Shown here piece by piece: positions 1 through 8,434 of a stretch of 33,646 bases of DNA. Origin of the DNA: Lysobacterales bacterium (GTDB taxonomy: Bacteria > Pseudomonadota > Gammaproteobacteria > Xanthomonadales > SZUA-36); contig JAKITM010000013.1 of assembly GCA_021648045.1 (NCBI GenBank), positions 1 through 33,646 on the forward strand, written 5' to 3'. A program made the translations under genes and the position numbers. Position 1 is the first letter of the stretch; the number at the start of each line of letters is the position of its first letter. The notes beneath the pieces were generated by a model that saw only the letters and a program-made list of their open reading frames with translations, was not told the DNA's origin and did no database searches.

Positions 1-149
1 AGTATATTCTTGCTGGAATACAGTGCCTGAACAGGAAATCCCTGTGTCGCCGCATACTCAGTCATACTTTTACCGGAGGCTTCGCAGGCCTGAATATGTT
101 CTAGCCAATAACGCTGACGCTGGGTCAGCGAGGGAATCATTTTTTGCAT
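1..149 (-). CDS. IS66-type accessory protein (TnpA/OrfA-like), partial
   Basis: The reverse strand starts with ATG at 149 and stays open to the window edge, giving about 49 N-terminal residues. The start has a clear ribosome binding site, AGGAG (complement of 159-163), about nine bases upstream. The peptide contains LTQRQRYWLEHIQACEAS, then an SMTEYA segment and QALYSSKN. This matches the usual start of the small helix-turn-helix accessory protein of IS66-family elements (a YWxxHIxACxxSG pattern followed by YxWRRR-type residues). The protein would help IS66 transposition. The rest lies outside the window, so I cannot say whether the element is intact. No inverted repeat end was identified between 150 and 330. 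Confidence 0.6.
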   Translation of the reverse strand, partial: MQKMIPSLTQRQRYWLEHIQACEASGKSMTEYAATQGFPVQALYSSKNI

Positions 150-330
150 TGCTTATTGCTCCTAGTTCATCAGAAGCATAGAGTGACTGAAAATCGTTCA
201 GGAAAACAGGGTGAGGTTTACTTTGCGCTTACTAAGATATAGCCCTTATTTGGTACGGGCCGCAACCTTCTTTGTAATTACTATAAAATTTGTTTAGATT
301 TAAGAAAGACTTATATTTGGGTAATAAGTG

Positions 331-2049
331 TCATTTATTAAATATTTTACCAAGAACAGACTGGTTTTCCATTTCAGATAACCGTTTCTGCACAGTCGTT
401 AAACGATCACGGAGCTCAACCACTTTATCACTGTGATACTGCTCTTTTTCTCGGTAGGTTTGATTTCGCTCACGATAATTTTTGTTTTTGTTTTTTATAT
501 CACGGTTCTGTATGTTGAATTGTTCAATCTTATGTTGCAGGTGGGAGATTTCTTTATCTTTGTTACTGTTTTCTAATTGAAGAGTGGAAAGCACCCCAGT
601 TTGCTCATCGATTCTATCTTTCAACGCACTTAATGAGGTATCTTTATCATTTAAAAGCTGCGTAAGAAGCTTGTTGGATTGAAGACCTTCCTCCCTATCA
701 TGCTTATACTCTTTTTGGAGTATGGAAATGATGCCATTTAATGAAACACTCTGGTGGTTAACATTCTGAATCTCTGTTTTTAGGCTGCCCTGAGATTTTC
801 TCAATTCATCCAGACTGGCAAGAAAAGCCTCATGTTCCAGCGCGCGCTCTTTTTGCGTGGTTAAGATGGTTTCTTTATCGGCAACGATCTGCTCAAGCAA
901 CTGGCTGGTTTTATACCCTTCTGTTTTTTCGAGCTTAAGGTGCTGTTGTAGCAGGCTAGCAATGTCGCTAATCGAGGAGCCCTGATGGTTAACACTTTGG
1001 ATTTTGGTTTGTAGGGTACCCTGAGCATTCCGTAAATCTTCCAGGCTGGCAAGAAAAGCTCCGTGTTCTAAAGTGCGTGCTTTTTGCGCTGTTAAGATGG
1101 CCTCTTTATCGGCAACGATCTGCTCAAGTAGTTGGTTGGTTTTATTCCCCTCTGTGCTTTCAGTTTCCAAGCGTTGTTCCAGTCCGGAAATATTCGATGA
1201 AACATACACTAAGGAGTCATAAAATTCTTTGAAATAAATACAATAATTTAATAAATCTTGGCGGCTTTTTCTGTTCTTTTCAAAGCCTTCGATCAATTCG
1301 TACATTTTTTGTGAATGGGTTGGTACTTTTTGACGATAGGCACTGTAGTTTAATGAACGTTTTAGGTCAGGGCTTATAGCCAGGCTTGGGTTCTCAATCA
1401 AGGCACTCACTTTCTTGTTTTTAGGAATTCCGCAGGCCTTTGAAAGAGACAGAATTACCTCAGTTGGGGAATCAAACCAGTTGTCATAATTAATAGGTAA
1501 AAATTTACAATTTGTATCAACCACAGAATATACGAGTCGAGTATCCAACAACCCCTGCCCCCAATCAATGGGCATGCTATATGCTTTTTGCATAGATTCT
1601 AAAACTGAAGCTGGGTCACGGTATGCGAGTATAAAAATTGGCTCAAGACTGAAGGTTGCTAAAACCTCACGCCACAGAGGGATTAAAATTGATATGCGGG
1701 GGTCTTTTACAGCAAATATTTGTTTATCAGCTATATTAGAGTGGATGTGACCAATTAATGCCGCCTTAGCTTTTGCAGCTTCAGGGCTGGCCATCCAGCC
1801 CGGTAGAAGCGGTAGGCTTGAGTGTGACATTATAGATTTAAGCAATTTTTGATGTATTTCAAGAACTCGAGTATTCTCAAGAAACCCTTTTGGATTAGTG
1901 ACATTTTCTTTAAGCACTTCTCCTAGAGAATAAATTCCCAAGTAGTTTAAAATTTGCATTACCAGAGAGGTTCCGCTGCGCCCGGAACCGATAACAATAA
2001 TGGCTTTTCTTGAAGTTCCATTTTTCATCAGGGGGTTTCTAGGAGCCAT
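331..2049 (-). CDS. Sulfotransferase-domain protein with long C-terminal repeat coiled coil
   Basis: 572 residues. The N-terminal domain (about 15-270) resembles PAPS-dependent sulfotransferases: GSGRSGTS at 21-28 is the 5'-phosphosulfate loop, KDPRIS follows near residue 115, and AYRDPASVLESM near 145 resembles the 3'-phosphate-binding element. From about 285 to 570 the protein is a predicted coiled coil, rich in E, K, Q and L. It contains two 77-residue direct repeats (300-376 and 377-453) starting EGNKTNQLLEQIVADKE and EGYKTSQLLEQIVADKE, plus a partial third copy from 454. There is an AAGGA ribosome site before the ATG. It is the last gene of a leftward glycan operon, so it probably sulfates the surface polysaccharide in the cytoplasm or at the inner membrane. 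Acceptor unknown. The coiled coil could be a scaffold or length ruler (inference). Confidence 0.75.
   Translation of the reverse strand: MAPRNPLMKNGTSRKAIIVIGSGRSGTSLVMQILNYLGIYSLGEVLKENVTNPKGFLENTRVLEIHQKLLKSIMSHSSLPLLPGWMASPEAAKAKAALIGHIHSNIADKQIFAVKDPRISILIPLWREVLATFSLEPIFILAYRDPASVLESMQKAYSMPIDWGQGLLDTRLVYSVVDTNCKFLPINYDNWFDSPTEVILSLSKACGIPKNKKVSALIENPSLAISPDLKRSLNYSAYRQKVPTHSQKMYELIEGFEKNRKSRQDLLNYCIYFKEFYDSLVYVSSNISGLEQRLETESTEGNKTNQLLEQIVADKEAILTAQKARTLEHGAFLASLEDLRNAQGTLQTKIQSVNHQGSSISDIASLLQQHLKLEKTEGYKTSQLLEQIVADKETILTTQKERALEHEAFLASLDELRKSQGSLKTEIQNVNHQSVSLNGIISILQKEYKHDREEGLQSNKLLTQLLNDKDTSLSALKDRIDEQTGVLSTLQLENSNKDKEISHLQHKIEQFNIQNRDIKNKNKNYRERNQTYREKEQYHSDKVVELRDRLTTVQKRLSEMENQSVLGKIFNK
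691..1152 (-). repeat. Two tandem 231-bp (77-codon) intragenic repeats in the sulfotransferase gene
   Basis: Codons 300-376 (922-1152) and 377-453 (691-921) encode the same 77-residue pattern, with shared strings such as QLLEQIVADKE, EAFLASL-type and VNHQ segments. The DNA copies are similar but diverged. A partial third copy continues to about 577 (EGLQSNKLLTQLLNDKD). Seventy-seven residues is exactly eleven heptads, so gain or loss of one unit keeps the coiled-coil register. Confidence 0.85.
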
Positions 2050-2150
2050 TTAATTTTTTCCTTTTCTGTTCTATCAGATTAACAAATAAAGAACCCATAC
2101 TTAAGGGTTGAAATTAGATAAAAATAGCATTGGTAAAGAAAGCGCCCTGA

Positions 2151-3938
2151 CTAAACGAAGACATCATCTTTACTAGAATCAACTAAGCAGAAGACATTTT
2201 TACCAATCTGATCCTTAGGCACACGCCATGTATGTGTGGATAAGTCTTCTCTTCTGCTCACCACAACATTAAAAGAGTCAAAGCTGCATGCCTCTTCGGC
2301 TTCTAAGGCGGCATTTAAGACAAAACCAATGTCGGCTGTATTGTAGCTTTTTTCTGGGTATCTGTGCGATAACATAAAAGTCCTTTCGCCACCGATTGTA
2401 TTGCCTGCTAAGTGTAATCTTTTCGTCAAAAGGTCTTCACTACTGGCGATACAAAACGTCTTGCCTTTCTTTGAATATTGATTGAGTTGTTGATCCTCCT
2501 CTGTGATAAAGTATGAAAATACTCTTCCAAATATCTTCATGTCTACAGCATTCAGACCAAGCATCATGTCTGAAATGTAGTTTTTTGCGTAATAATCATC
2601 ATCATCTAATCGAAAGCAGAAATCACCATTTGCAACGCTATTTCCTAGGTTAAGACATTCTGCGACACTTTTTTCCGGCGGCAATGTTAGTAATGTTATA
2701 TTCTGTTTCTTTTTGAATTTATCGAGAGTATCGGAGGGTATAGCTTCGGCTCCGTTATAAACGACTAAAAGCTCCTTATTCTTATAGGTTTGCATTTGGA
2801 ATGTATCGATTACATGTTGAAGTTGATCAACGCGATATGTTGGAGTTATGAGCGATGCTTTTTTGTTGGTATTATTTAATAACGGAATTGAAAGGACCTC
2901 GCAAATTTGTTTTATACGATGATTAAAAGTATGTTTTAAATTCACTTGTTGCCATGCTCGATGTGCAACCCTTTCGCGATATAGGTCATCTATTTGGAGG
3001 CTATGAAGCTCCATTAATAAATCCGGGTCATTCTCAACCTCTATCACCACCCCTTTTCGAATATCATCATTTGCTATTGTGCCTCGATTAAGTGAACAAG
3101 TTCTTGAACCCGCAACCGCCAAAAAAGCCCATTGCTGACTTGTTGGTGTGAGCGATGAATCACTAAAGGTTAAAACAGTTTTTGTATATTTTAACATTTG
3201 ATTTTTACTTGCTACCGAGACGCAACCTAGAATTGTATTTTTTAATTCTGGGGTTTCATTAATTTTTTTAATAAAAATTGTTTTCTCAGAATCGATGATT
3301 TTCAAACCAAGCTTCTTAATATCTTCTAATATCGTTAATTTATCTCCGTGCCTAAAAATATCTGACCATCCATCAAATAGTATTTCAACATTGAAATCGT
3401 AATAATGTTTGTTTTCCCTAAAAGGGTTATGTAGTGCAGGCTGCATTGCCGGTAGCAATAGGCGGGCTTCAACCCCCTCCTTTCTTAGTAGTAATAGCTC
3501 CTTGTTATCAGAACAAAACACATAATCAAAGATAGATGAAAACTCTTTAAAATTCTGATGATAAGCGTGATCGTGTGTAAACCAATATACTGTGGGAATA
3601 GAATTATCTTTGGCAAACTGTATGACTTTCTTTATATGTTTGTTTTTATCACTTCCTTCAACCTGGGCGTATGCCCAATCATTGATAGCACTATGTAAAC
3701 AAGACTCAACAAGCAAGAAATCAATCTTGATATATTTCAAAACATCAAGCCAATTCTCCTCTGACAATAAGGTTACTTCTGCTTCAAACCTGAAGCCATC
3801 ATACAAACGGTCGGAGGCAATAAGTCCAATTTTCAAGTCAGTTTGTAATTTATTTTTCCTTGGCTGCATTATGGGCATTGGCAGTGAAAAATATTTTATT
3901 TGTTCTCTGTGTTCTTTTACATCAGTTTGAGATTTCAT
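2151..3938 (-). CDS. CgeB-like / GT2 fusion glycosyltransferase
   Basis: 595 residues in two parts. Residues about 30-350 resemble the CgeB/DUF3880 type of glycosyltransferase: an IPTVYWFTHDHAYHQNF segment, a FDYVFCSDN segment, then a late helix region with DLLMELHSL and YRERVAHRAWQQV. Residues about 365-595 form a GT2 (GT-A fold) domain beginning ASLITPTYRVDQLQHVIDTF, with the metal-binding motif RLDDDDYY. It probably adds one or two sugars to the growing surface glycan at the cytoplasmic face of the membrane. No good Shine-Dalgarno is visible before ATG 3938. The gene is AT-rich, like its neighbours. Donor and acceptor sugars cannot be read from sequence. The fold calls are by pattern; the C-terminal GT2 call is firmer than the N-terminal one. 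Confidence 0.75.
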   Translation of the reverse strand: MKSQTDVKEHREQIKYFSLPMPIMQPRKNKLQTDLKIGLIASDRLYDGFRFEAEVTLLSEENWLDVLKYIKIDFLLVESCLHSAINDWAYAQVEGSDKNKHIKKVIQFAKDNSIPTVYWFTHDHAYHQNFKEFSSIFDYVFCSDNKELLLLRKEGVEARLLLPAMQPALHNPFRENKHYYDFNVEILFDGWSDIFRHGDKLTILEDIKKLGLKIIDSEKTIFIKKINETPELKNTILGCVSVASKNQMLKYTKTVLTFSDSSLTPTSQQWAFLAVAGSRTCSLNRGTIANDDIRKGVVIEVENDPDLLMELHSLQIDDLYRERVAHRAWQQVNLKHTFNHRIKQICEVLSIPLLNNTNKKASLITPTYRVDQLQHVIDTFQMQTYKNKELLVVYNGAEAIPSDTLDKFKKKQNITLLTLPPEKSVAECLNLGNSVANGDFCFRLDDDDYYAKNYISDMMLGLNAVDMKIFGRVFSYFITEEDQQLNQYSKKGKTFCIASSEDLLTKRLHLAGNTIGGERTFMLSHRYPEKSYNTADIGFVLNAALEAEEACSFDSFNVVVSRREDLSTHTWRVPKDQIGKNVFCLVDSSKDDVFV

Positions 3939-4068
3939 AAGTTTTTTGTTACAGGTTTATTTGATAATTCTATAGGTAATGAACAGTATTGATACCCACT
4001 CATATTTGTATATAGGTCGGGATAAGACTAGCGATTTTAATTAGTAACCTCTGTTATTAAGTTGCTTT

Positions 4069-4680
4069 TCAAGAAAATTTGCCTCGAAATACTGCTTTAA
4101 TAAAATAGTAAGGTAATAGAAGTGTGTTTATTCCAGGTTTAGCAACTGCTTGCACAAATGTTTGGCCAATCTGAAACGAGACGGATGATCTATAGTTTTT
4201 GACATGAGTTTCTAGCTGTTTGATTTTGTTGTTTTTATTCTGTAAGTCGGCTTGTAACTGTCTGATCGAATCATTCCTTTGCCTTGCTTTAACATTCCTG
4301 TCCTGAATGTCCTTGATTTTGTTGTTTTTATTCTGTAAGTCGGTTTGTAACTGTCTGATCGAATCATTCCTTTGCCTTACTTTAACATTCCTGTCCTGAA
4401 TGTCCTTGATTTTCCAGTTTATCTCCTGTGTCAATGAAGCAACACGGATATATAATTCATTGTTTTCCTCAGTTAATCTTTTTAGTTCTTGTAAATGCTT
4501 ATTTGAGCGAATAACTAATTCAGTGTTACTCTGGTTACTTAGCCCACTCTCTTCTGGGCATACCTCAGTCTCTGTTATAAGCATGGGAATACTTTGATTC
4601 CGAAGGCTATCACTGTCAACTTTATCATGTTCTTGCAAGTCACTACTTGCCCCTTCATGCTGCTGATTAGGTATTTTCAT
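4069..4680 (-). CDS. Small coiled-coil protein with 31-residue repeats
   Basis: 203 residues. The first 60 are polar and probably disordered. About 60-160 is a strong coiled coil containing two nearly identical 31-residue units (IKDIQDRNVKVRQRNDSIRQ and IKDIQDRNVKARQRNDSIRQ, each followed by LQ-DLQNKNNK). The C-terminus (SVSFQIGQTFVQAVAKPG followed by INTLLLPYYFIKAVF) is hydrophobic and basic, and could bind the membrane surface. The start ATG at 4680 has an AGAGGT ribosome site. No catalytic domain is visible. Similar short tails occur, to my knowledge, after coiled coils in other glycan-locus proteins. The likely role is a scaffold or partner for the glycosyltransferases and the sulfotransferase in this operon (inference from context). 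Confidence 0.7.
   Translation of the reverse strand: MKIPNQQHEGASSDLQEHDKVDSDSLRNQSIPMLITETEVCPEESGLSNQSNTELVIRSNKHLQELKRLTEENNELYIRVASLTQEINWKIKDIQDRNVKVRQRNDSIRQLQTDLQNKNNKIKDIQDRNVKARQRNDSIRQLQADLQNKNNKIKQLETHVKNYRSSVSFQIGQTFVQAVAKPGINTLLLPYYFIKAVFRGKFS
4221..4406 (-). repeat. Near-identical 93-bp tandem duplication inside the coiled-coil gene
   Basis: Positions 4221-4313 and 4314-4406 are direct copies with a 93-bp period. By eye they differ at only two positions (cggc versus cggt, and cttgc versus cttac). The match continues 7 bp past the second copy (4407-4413, tgatttt). The unit encodes 31 residues in frame. Such high identity suggests a recent duplication that can expand or contract. 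Confidence 0.92.
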
Positions 4681-4802
4681 AAATATTTACCTCTTGATTC
4701 CAATGGAAAACTCTATCTGTAAAACCTGGAAACTGTCTTGCCCTTTTTTGAAAATTTGCATGATGAAATTGATATATCTATCTCAACTGTGAAAAACTTC
4801 AA

Positions 4803-7190
4803 TTAAGCTTTTTCTTTCACTGCGGCTTCACTCGTTTGCTTCGATACTAACAAATTTTGATAAATTGGTTCGATATGCTCAATAATGAGGTTGTCAAACT
4901 CAAATTTACTGGCTTGATCAATATTATGATTTAAGCTGTCGATGGATACCCCTACTGAACATAAATCCTTCACAGCCTTATGAAAATCTGTTTCATCATC
5001 TTCAAAAAGTGTTGCTTCGAGCTGATATTTCTGAACATAATCCCTATGTGCAGCAGTTGCGGTGGCTAATATCGGTAGGCCGAACGCAGCAAACTCAATT
5101 AACTTGAGGGAAGGTGAGCCGGAAAAAGTTTCATTGTCTGGTACATAGGCAATGCCGGCATCATAGTCACTTAATTTTGCAAATAGTTGCTCCTGTGGTA
5201 TAAAACCTTTTAACACCACAGAGTTCATTAATTTGTGTTTCTTTATATAAGTTTCAATTTCATGACTCTGGTTGCCGTGTCCGTAAATGTCTAAATATAA
5301 ATCATTATCAGATATTCTAGAGTAACTTGAAAACCACTTGATTAGTTTAAGAACACCCCGCTTTTTAGTCAATGAGCCTATGTAAACCAATTTTTTAATC
5401 TGCAAAGTGGCTTGGGGTAATCTAGGTTGTTTAGGGATATTTATTCCTAATGGAATAATAGAGTGAGGTGATAAGGGTAGCTTAATATTATGTTTGAAGG
5501 TAAAGTCCGATAAGGAAATTATATGATCAATTAATGGTGCAGATTTTTGAATGTTGAAAGCTAGCTCAGTTCTTTTAGGTTCCTCAGCCAATATGGGTGA
5601 CTTAATGTCATAGATAATTTTGACACCAAGTTGTTTTTGGTGACTTATTCTATAAATTTCATTAAGTAATTTAAACTCCCCCTGACCCCTGTAAATATGA
5701 ACTAGATCAACTGATTCTTCCACCAATATTTGCTGGACTAAACTCAAGGTTTCTTTGCTGTTAAAAGAGTCTACGTAGGTCACCGTAAAGCCTGAATCAT
5801 CAAATACCACCGCCGGATTACGTTGTTCTGAGATTACTATAACTTTGTATGTCTTGGCCAGTCTTCTGATTACTTCAGATGTGCCAATAGTACCCAGTGA
5901 GCCAAGAGGCGCATTGGTCAACACAAACAACAGGGTATGGGTTTTGTTTACACATGAAGTGCGTCGCTCAATGGTAAGTCCAGAAGAGCAAGGGTTTATC
6001 CCCAGTTTTCTTAGTTGGCGTAATTTATGCAGTCTACATTCTTCTGGTAAGATATCGCTGAATGGCTGGCTTAGACAAAATGAATTAATTTTGTCCTTGG
6101 CAGCATTCGTTAGCATTCTCTCCCATTGGTCAAAGATAAGTTTAGGCTCAAACATTTGTGAATCTTGATAGGCTTGGCAACCTAGTCGACGCCTGAGGTT
6201 ACTGTCAGCCATTAATTGTGCCATCGCCTCGGTTAACCCTTTGACCTCACCTTCTTGCTCTTCAACCAGCAGTCCATTTTGATTATGAACAATTAATTCA
6301 TTGGTGCCGGGACAAAAAGCATAACCTATACTGGGTATTCCATTACACATCGCCTCGATTACAACATTAGGCAGCCCTTCGCTGTGAGATGAAATAACGT
6401 GAATATCTGAACTTGCAAATACATCATCAATATTTTCAACCACACCAGAAAACTTAATGATATCTTCCAGTTGATGGGTCTCAATAAACTGGTAGATTGA
6501 CTCATGGTGCTTGTTTATTCTCACTGCCCTTCCAACTAGCAGTAATTGCCACTCACCAAAGCGGGTACGCAATGTACTCATCGCTTGCAAGACAGGTAGA
6601 AGATTCTTGTTCTGTTTAAACCCATTGACATGAATGATTTGCTTGCGCTTGACAGCCTGTCCAGCATTGCTGTTTCGGACAAAGGCATTTGGAAATGAGA
6701 TTTTTCTCTCATCATCCAAAAAATCAATTGAATCCAGGTATGAAGGTAATGTAACTCTTACCGCGCTGGCGGCTGAGTGATAAACACTTCGTTGGTGCAG
6801 GTTTACACCATCTTCGTTTTTCCTGTTCCAGGCGTGTTTTATTCTCTCGGGATTGGTGCCTTCATGTAAGACAATTGGCAAACAACAGTTGGCAAGCAAT
6901 CGAAAAGGCAACTCAATTTCTCGTTCATTGCAGTATAAAATCAAGGCAACATCAGCGGAAAAATTAATCATTATATTTGCAAATGCTTCTTCACAGATAT
7001 CCTGGTGCCAGGGCAATATTTTAATACCAGCCGACAAGGGATAAGCTGTAAATGTGCAAATCGGATCTATTTCATAGACGAAACAAACATTGTGGCCGCG
7101 ACTGAACATTTCATTGGCAACATTAGCAGCAGTGCGCTCCATACCACCGCGTCCTTTTGCTGCACTTTGACAATAAACTACAATATTCAC
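4803..7190 (-). CDS. Tandem GT4-GT4 glycosyltransferase
   Basis: 795 residues carrying two complete GT4-like (GT-B fold) units. The first (1-390) starts MNIVVYCQSAAKGRGGMERT, with the glycine-rich start typical of the family. It has VNGFKQNKNLLPVLQAM, a KFSGVVENIDDVFASSDI strand, and the nucleotide-binding SHSEGLPNVVIEAMCNGIPS motif. The second (about 415-775) has LLFVLTNAPLGSLGT, VYIGSLTKKRGVLKLI and FSGSPSLKLIEFAAFGLP. Each active site looks intact, so one polypeptide may add two sugars in succession. Translation probably starts at GTG 7190, since no ATG gives the expected N-terminus. It lies mid-operon with about 120-bp and 210-bp gaps to its neighbours. Donor and linkage are unknown. Confidence 0.85.
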   Translation of the reverse strand: MNIVVYCQSAAKGRGGMERTAANVANEMFSRGHNVCFVYEIDPICTFTAYPLSAGIKILPWHQDICEEAFANIMINFSADVALILYCNEREIELPFRLLANCCLPIVLHEGTNPERIKHAWNRKNEDGVNLHQRSVYHSAASAVRVTLPSYLDSIDFLDDERKISFPNAFVRNSNAGQAVKRKQIIHVNGFKQNKNLLPVLQAMSTLRTRFGEWQLLLVGRAVRINKHHESIYQFIETHQLEDIIKFSGVVENIDDVFASSDIHVISSHSEGLPNVVIEAMCNGIPSIGYAFCPGTNELIVHNQNGLLVEEQEGEVKGLTEAMAQLMADSNLRRRLGCQAYQDSQMFEPKLIFDQWERMLTNAAKDKINSFCLSQPFSDILPEECRLHKLRQLRKLGINPCSSGLTIERRTSCVNKTHTLLFVLTNAPLGSLGTIGTSEVIRRLAKTYKVIVISEQRNPAVVFDDSGFTVTYVDSFNSKETLSLVQQILVEESVDLVHIYRGQGEFKLLNEIYRISHQKQLGVKIIYDIKSPILAEEPKRTELAFNIQKSAPLIDHIISLSDFTFKHNIKLPLSPHSIIPLGINIPKQPRLPQATLQIKKLVYIGSLTKKRGVLKLIKWFSSYSRISDNDLYLDIYGHGNQSHEIETYIKKHKLMNSVVLKGFIPQEQLFAKLSDYDAGIAYVPDNETFSGSPSLKLIEFAAFGLPILATATAAHRDYVQKYQLEATLFEDDETDFHKAVKDLCSVGVSIDSLNHNIDQASKFEFDNLIIEHIEPIYQNLLVSKQTSEAAVKEKA

Positions 7191-7399
7191 ATTAACTGAG
7201 CCTGTAAGTAAGTCATGATAGTTTTAATATAAAACAAACGATACTAGCAGAGACTCTCCCATAAATTATCATTTAGTATTGCAGAATGTACATCGCCAAT
7301 ATGGTGGACAACCCCAAACTAATATAGAAGTTAGGATGAGTTTATATAACCAACCAGTGATATTCATTATAATTTTAAAGGGTTAAGTTGTCTGCCAGT

Positions 7400-8434
7400 T
7401 TATTGATTCCAAGTATTCACTAGTTCTATTTTATCGTTTTTTACATTAATCGGGCACTCGGTTACAAAATCTCCAATAGTTTTAGCTATACCATCACTAA
7501 TATTAGTTGTTGCGTGCCACCCCAACATTGCATTGGCCTTCGAAACATCCGAAAAATTCCGCATTACATCACCAACCCTGGTCTCGCCGTACTCCAGTTT
7601 TAGTTCAATACCGTATTTTTTTAATTCTTGCTGCACAATTTCTACAATCTCATTCACAGTGCGTTCTTTACTGCTGGCAATTTGGAAAACTTCACCACCA
7701 ACATCCGCTTGTGCGGATTTAATGATGGCATCAACGAGGTCGAGTATATAAATAAAATCTCGGGTTTGTTGGCCGGTTCCGTAAATTTCGCAGGTTTCGC
7801 CGTTGAGTGCCTGTTTAATGAACTTTGCTACAACACTGGCTTTGTGTTTGCTTCTGGGACCGTAAACATTACCAAACCGCAAGGCGACGGTGTTGATACC
7901 AAAAGAATGAAAATAGGCTGAACAATAGCCTTCTCCGGCAAGTTTACTTGCTCCGTAAGGGGAAACAGGGTGTGCAGGCAATTCTTCGTGAATTGGTGGG
8001 TTGTTCAGTTCGCCGATGGGTGCACCGGATGAGGCAAATATAAATTTATTGGTTTTGTTTGCGCGGGCCGCTTGTAACACATTAAAGATACCAATTACAT
8101 TGGCCTGCATATCAGCTTCCGGGTCTTCTACTGATGGCCCAACCCCGGTGTTTGCCGCTAAGTGCACAATAATATCAATACCCTTACATGCGTTTAAACA
8201 GTCCTCGGTATTTTTAATATCACCTACAAATAGCTCAATACCCTCGGGCGCGCCTGTTGGGTTGGCAATTTTATTAAATTTTGCTACTTCACTCAGGTCT
8301 TCTTCATTGCCAACGGATAAATTATCAAGCACACGGATATTAGTAGTGCGATCAATTTTCAGCAATTGCTGAATTAACGATGTGCCTATAAAGCCACAAC
8401 CACCCGTAATTAGCCAGTTTTTCTGGGTTACCAT
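7400..8434 (-). CDS. NAD-dependent nucleotide-sugar epimerase (GalE/WbpP-like SDR)
   Basis: 344 residues, extended short-chain dehydrogenase/reductase. It has the Rossmann motif TGGCGFIG near the start, FASSGAPIGE (catalytic Ser region), SPYGASKLAGE (YxxxK), RFGNVYGPRSK, and a C-terminal substrate-binding region including EIYGTGQQTRDFIY. The family includes UDP-glucose, UDP-GlcNAc and UDP-glucuronate 4-epimerases. The start ATG overlaps the stop of the upstream sqdB-like gene by 7 bp, so the two are translationally coupled. That coupling makes a 4-epimerisation of UDP-sulfoquinovose or of its UDP-glucose precursor possible (inference). The exact substrate cannot be read from the sequence. Confidence 0.8.
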   Translation of the reverse strand: MVTQKNWLITGGCGFIGTSLIQQLLKIDRTTNIRVLDNLSVGNEEDLSEVAKFNKIANPTGAPEGIELFVGDIKNTEDCLNACKGIDIIVHLAANTGVGPSVEDPEADMQANVIGIFNVLQAARANKTNKFIFASSGAPIGELNNPPIHEELPAHPVSPYGASKLAGEGYCSAYFHSFGINTVALRFGNVYGPRSKHKASVVAKFIKQALNGETCEIYGTGQQTRDFIYILDLVDAIIKSAQADVGGEVFQIASSKERTVNEIVEIVQQELKKYGIELKLEYGETRVGDVMRNFSDVSKANAMLGWHATTNISDGIAKTIGDFVTECPINVKNDKIELVNTWNQ

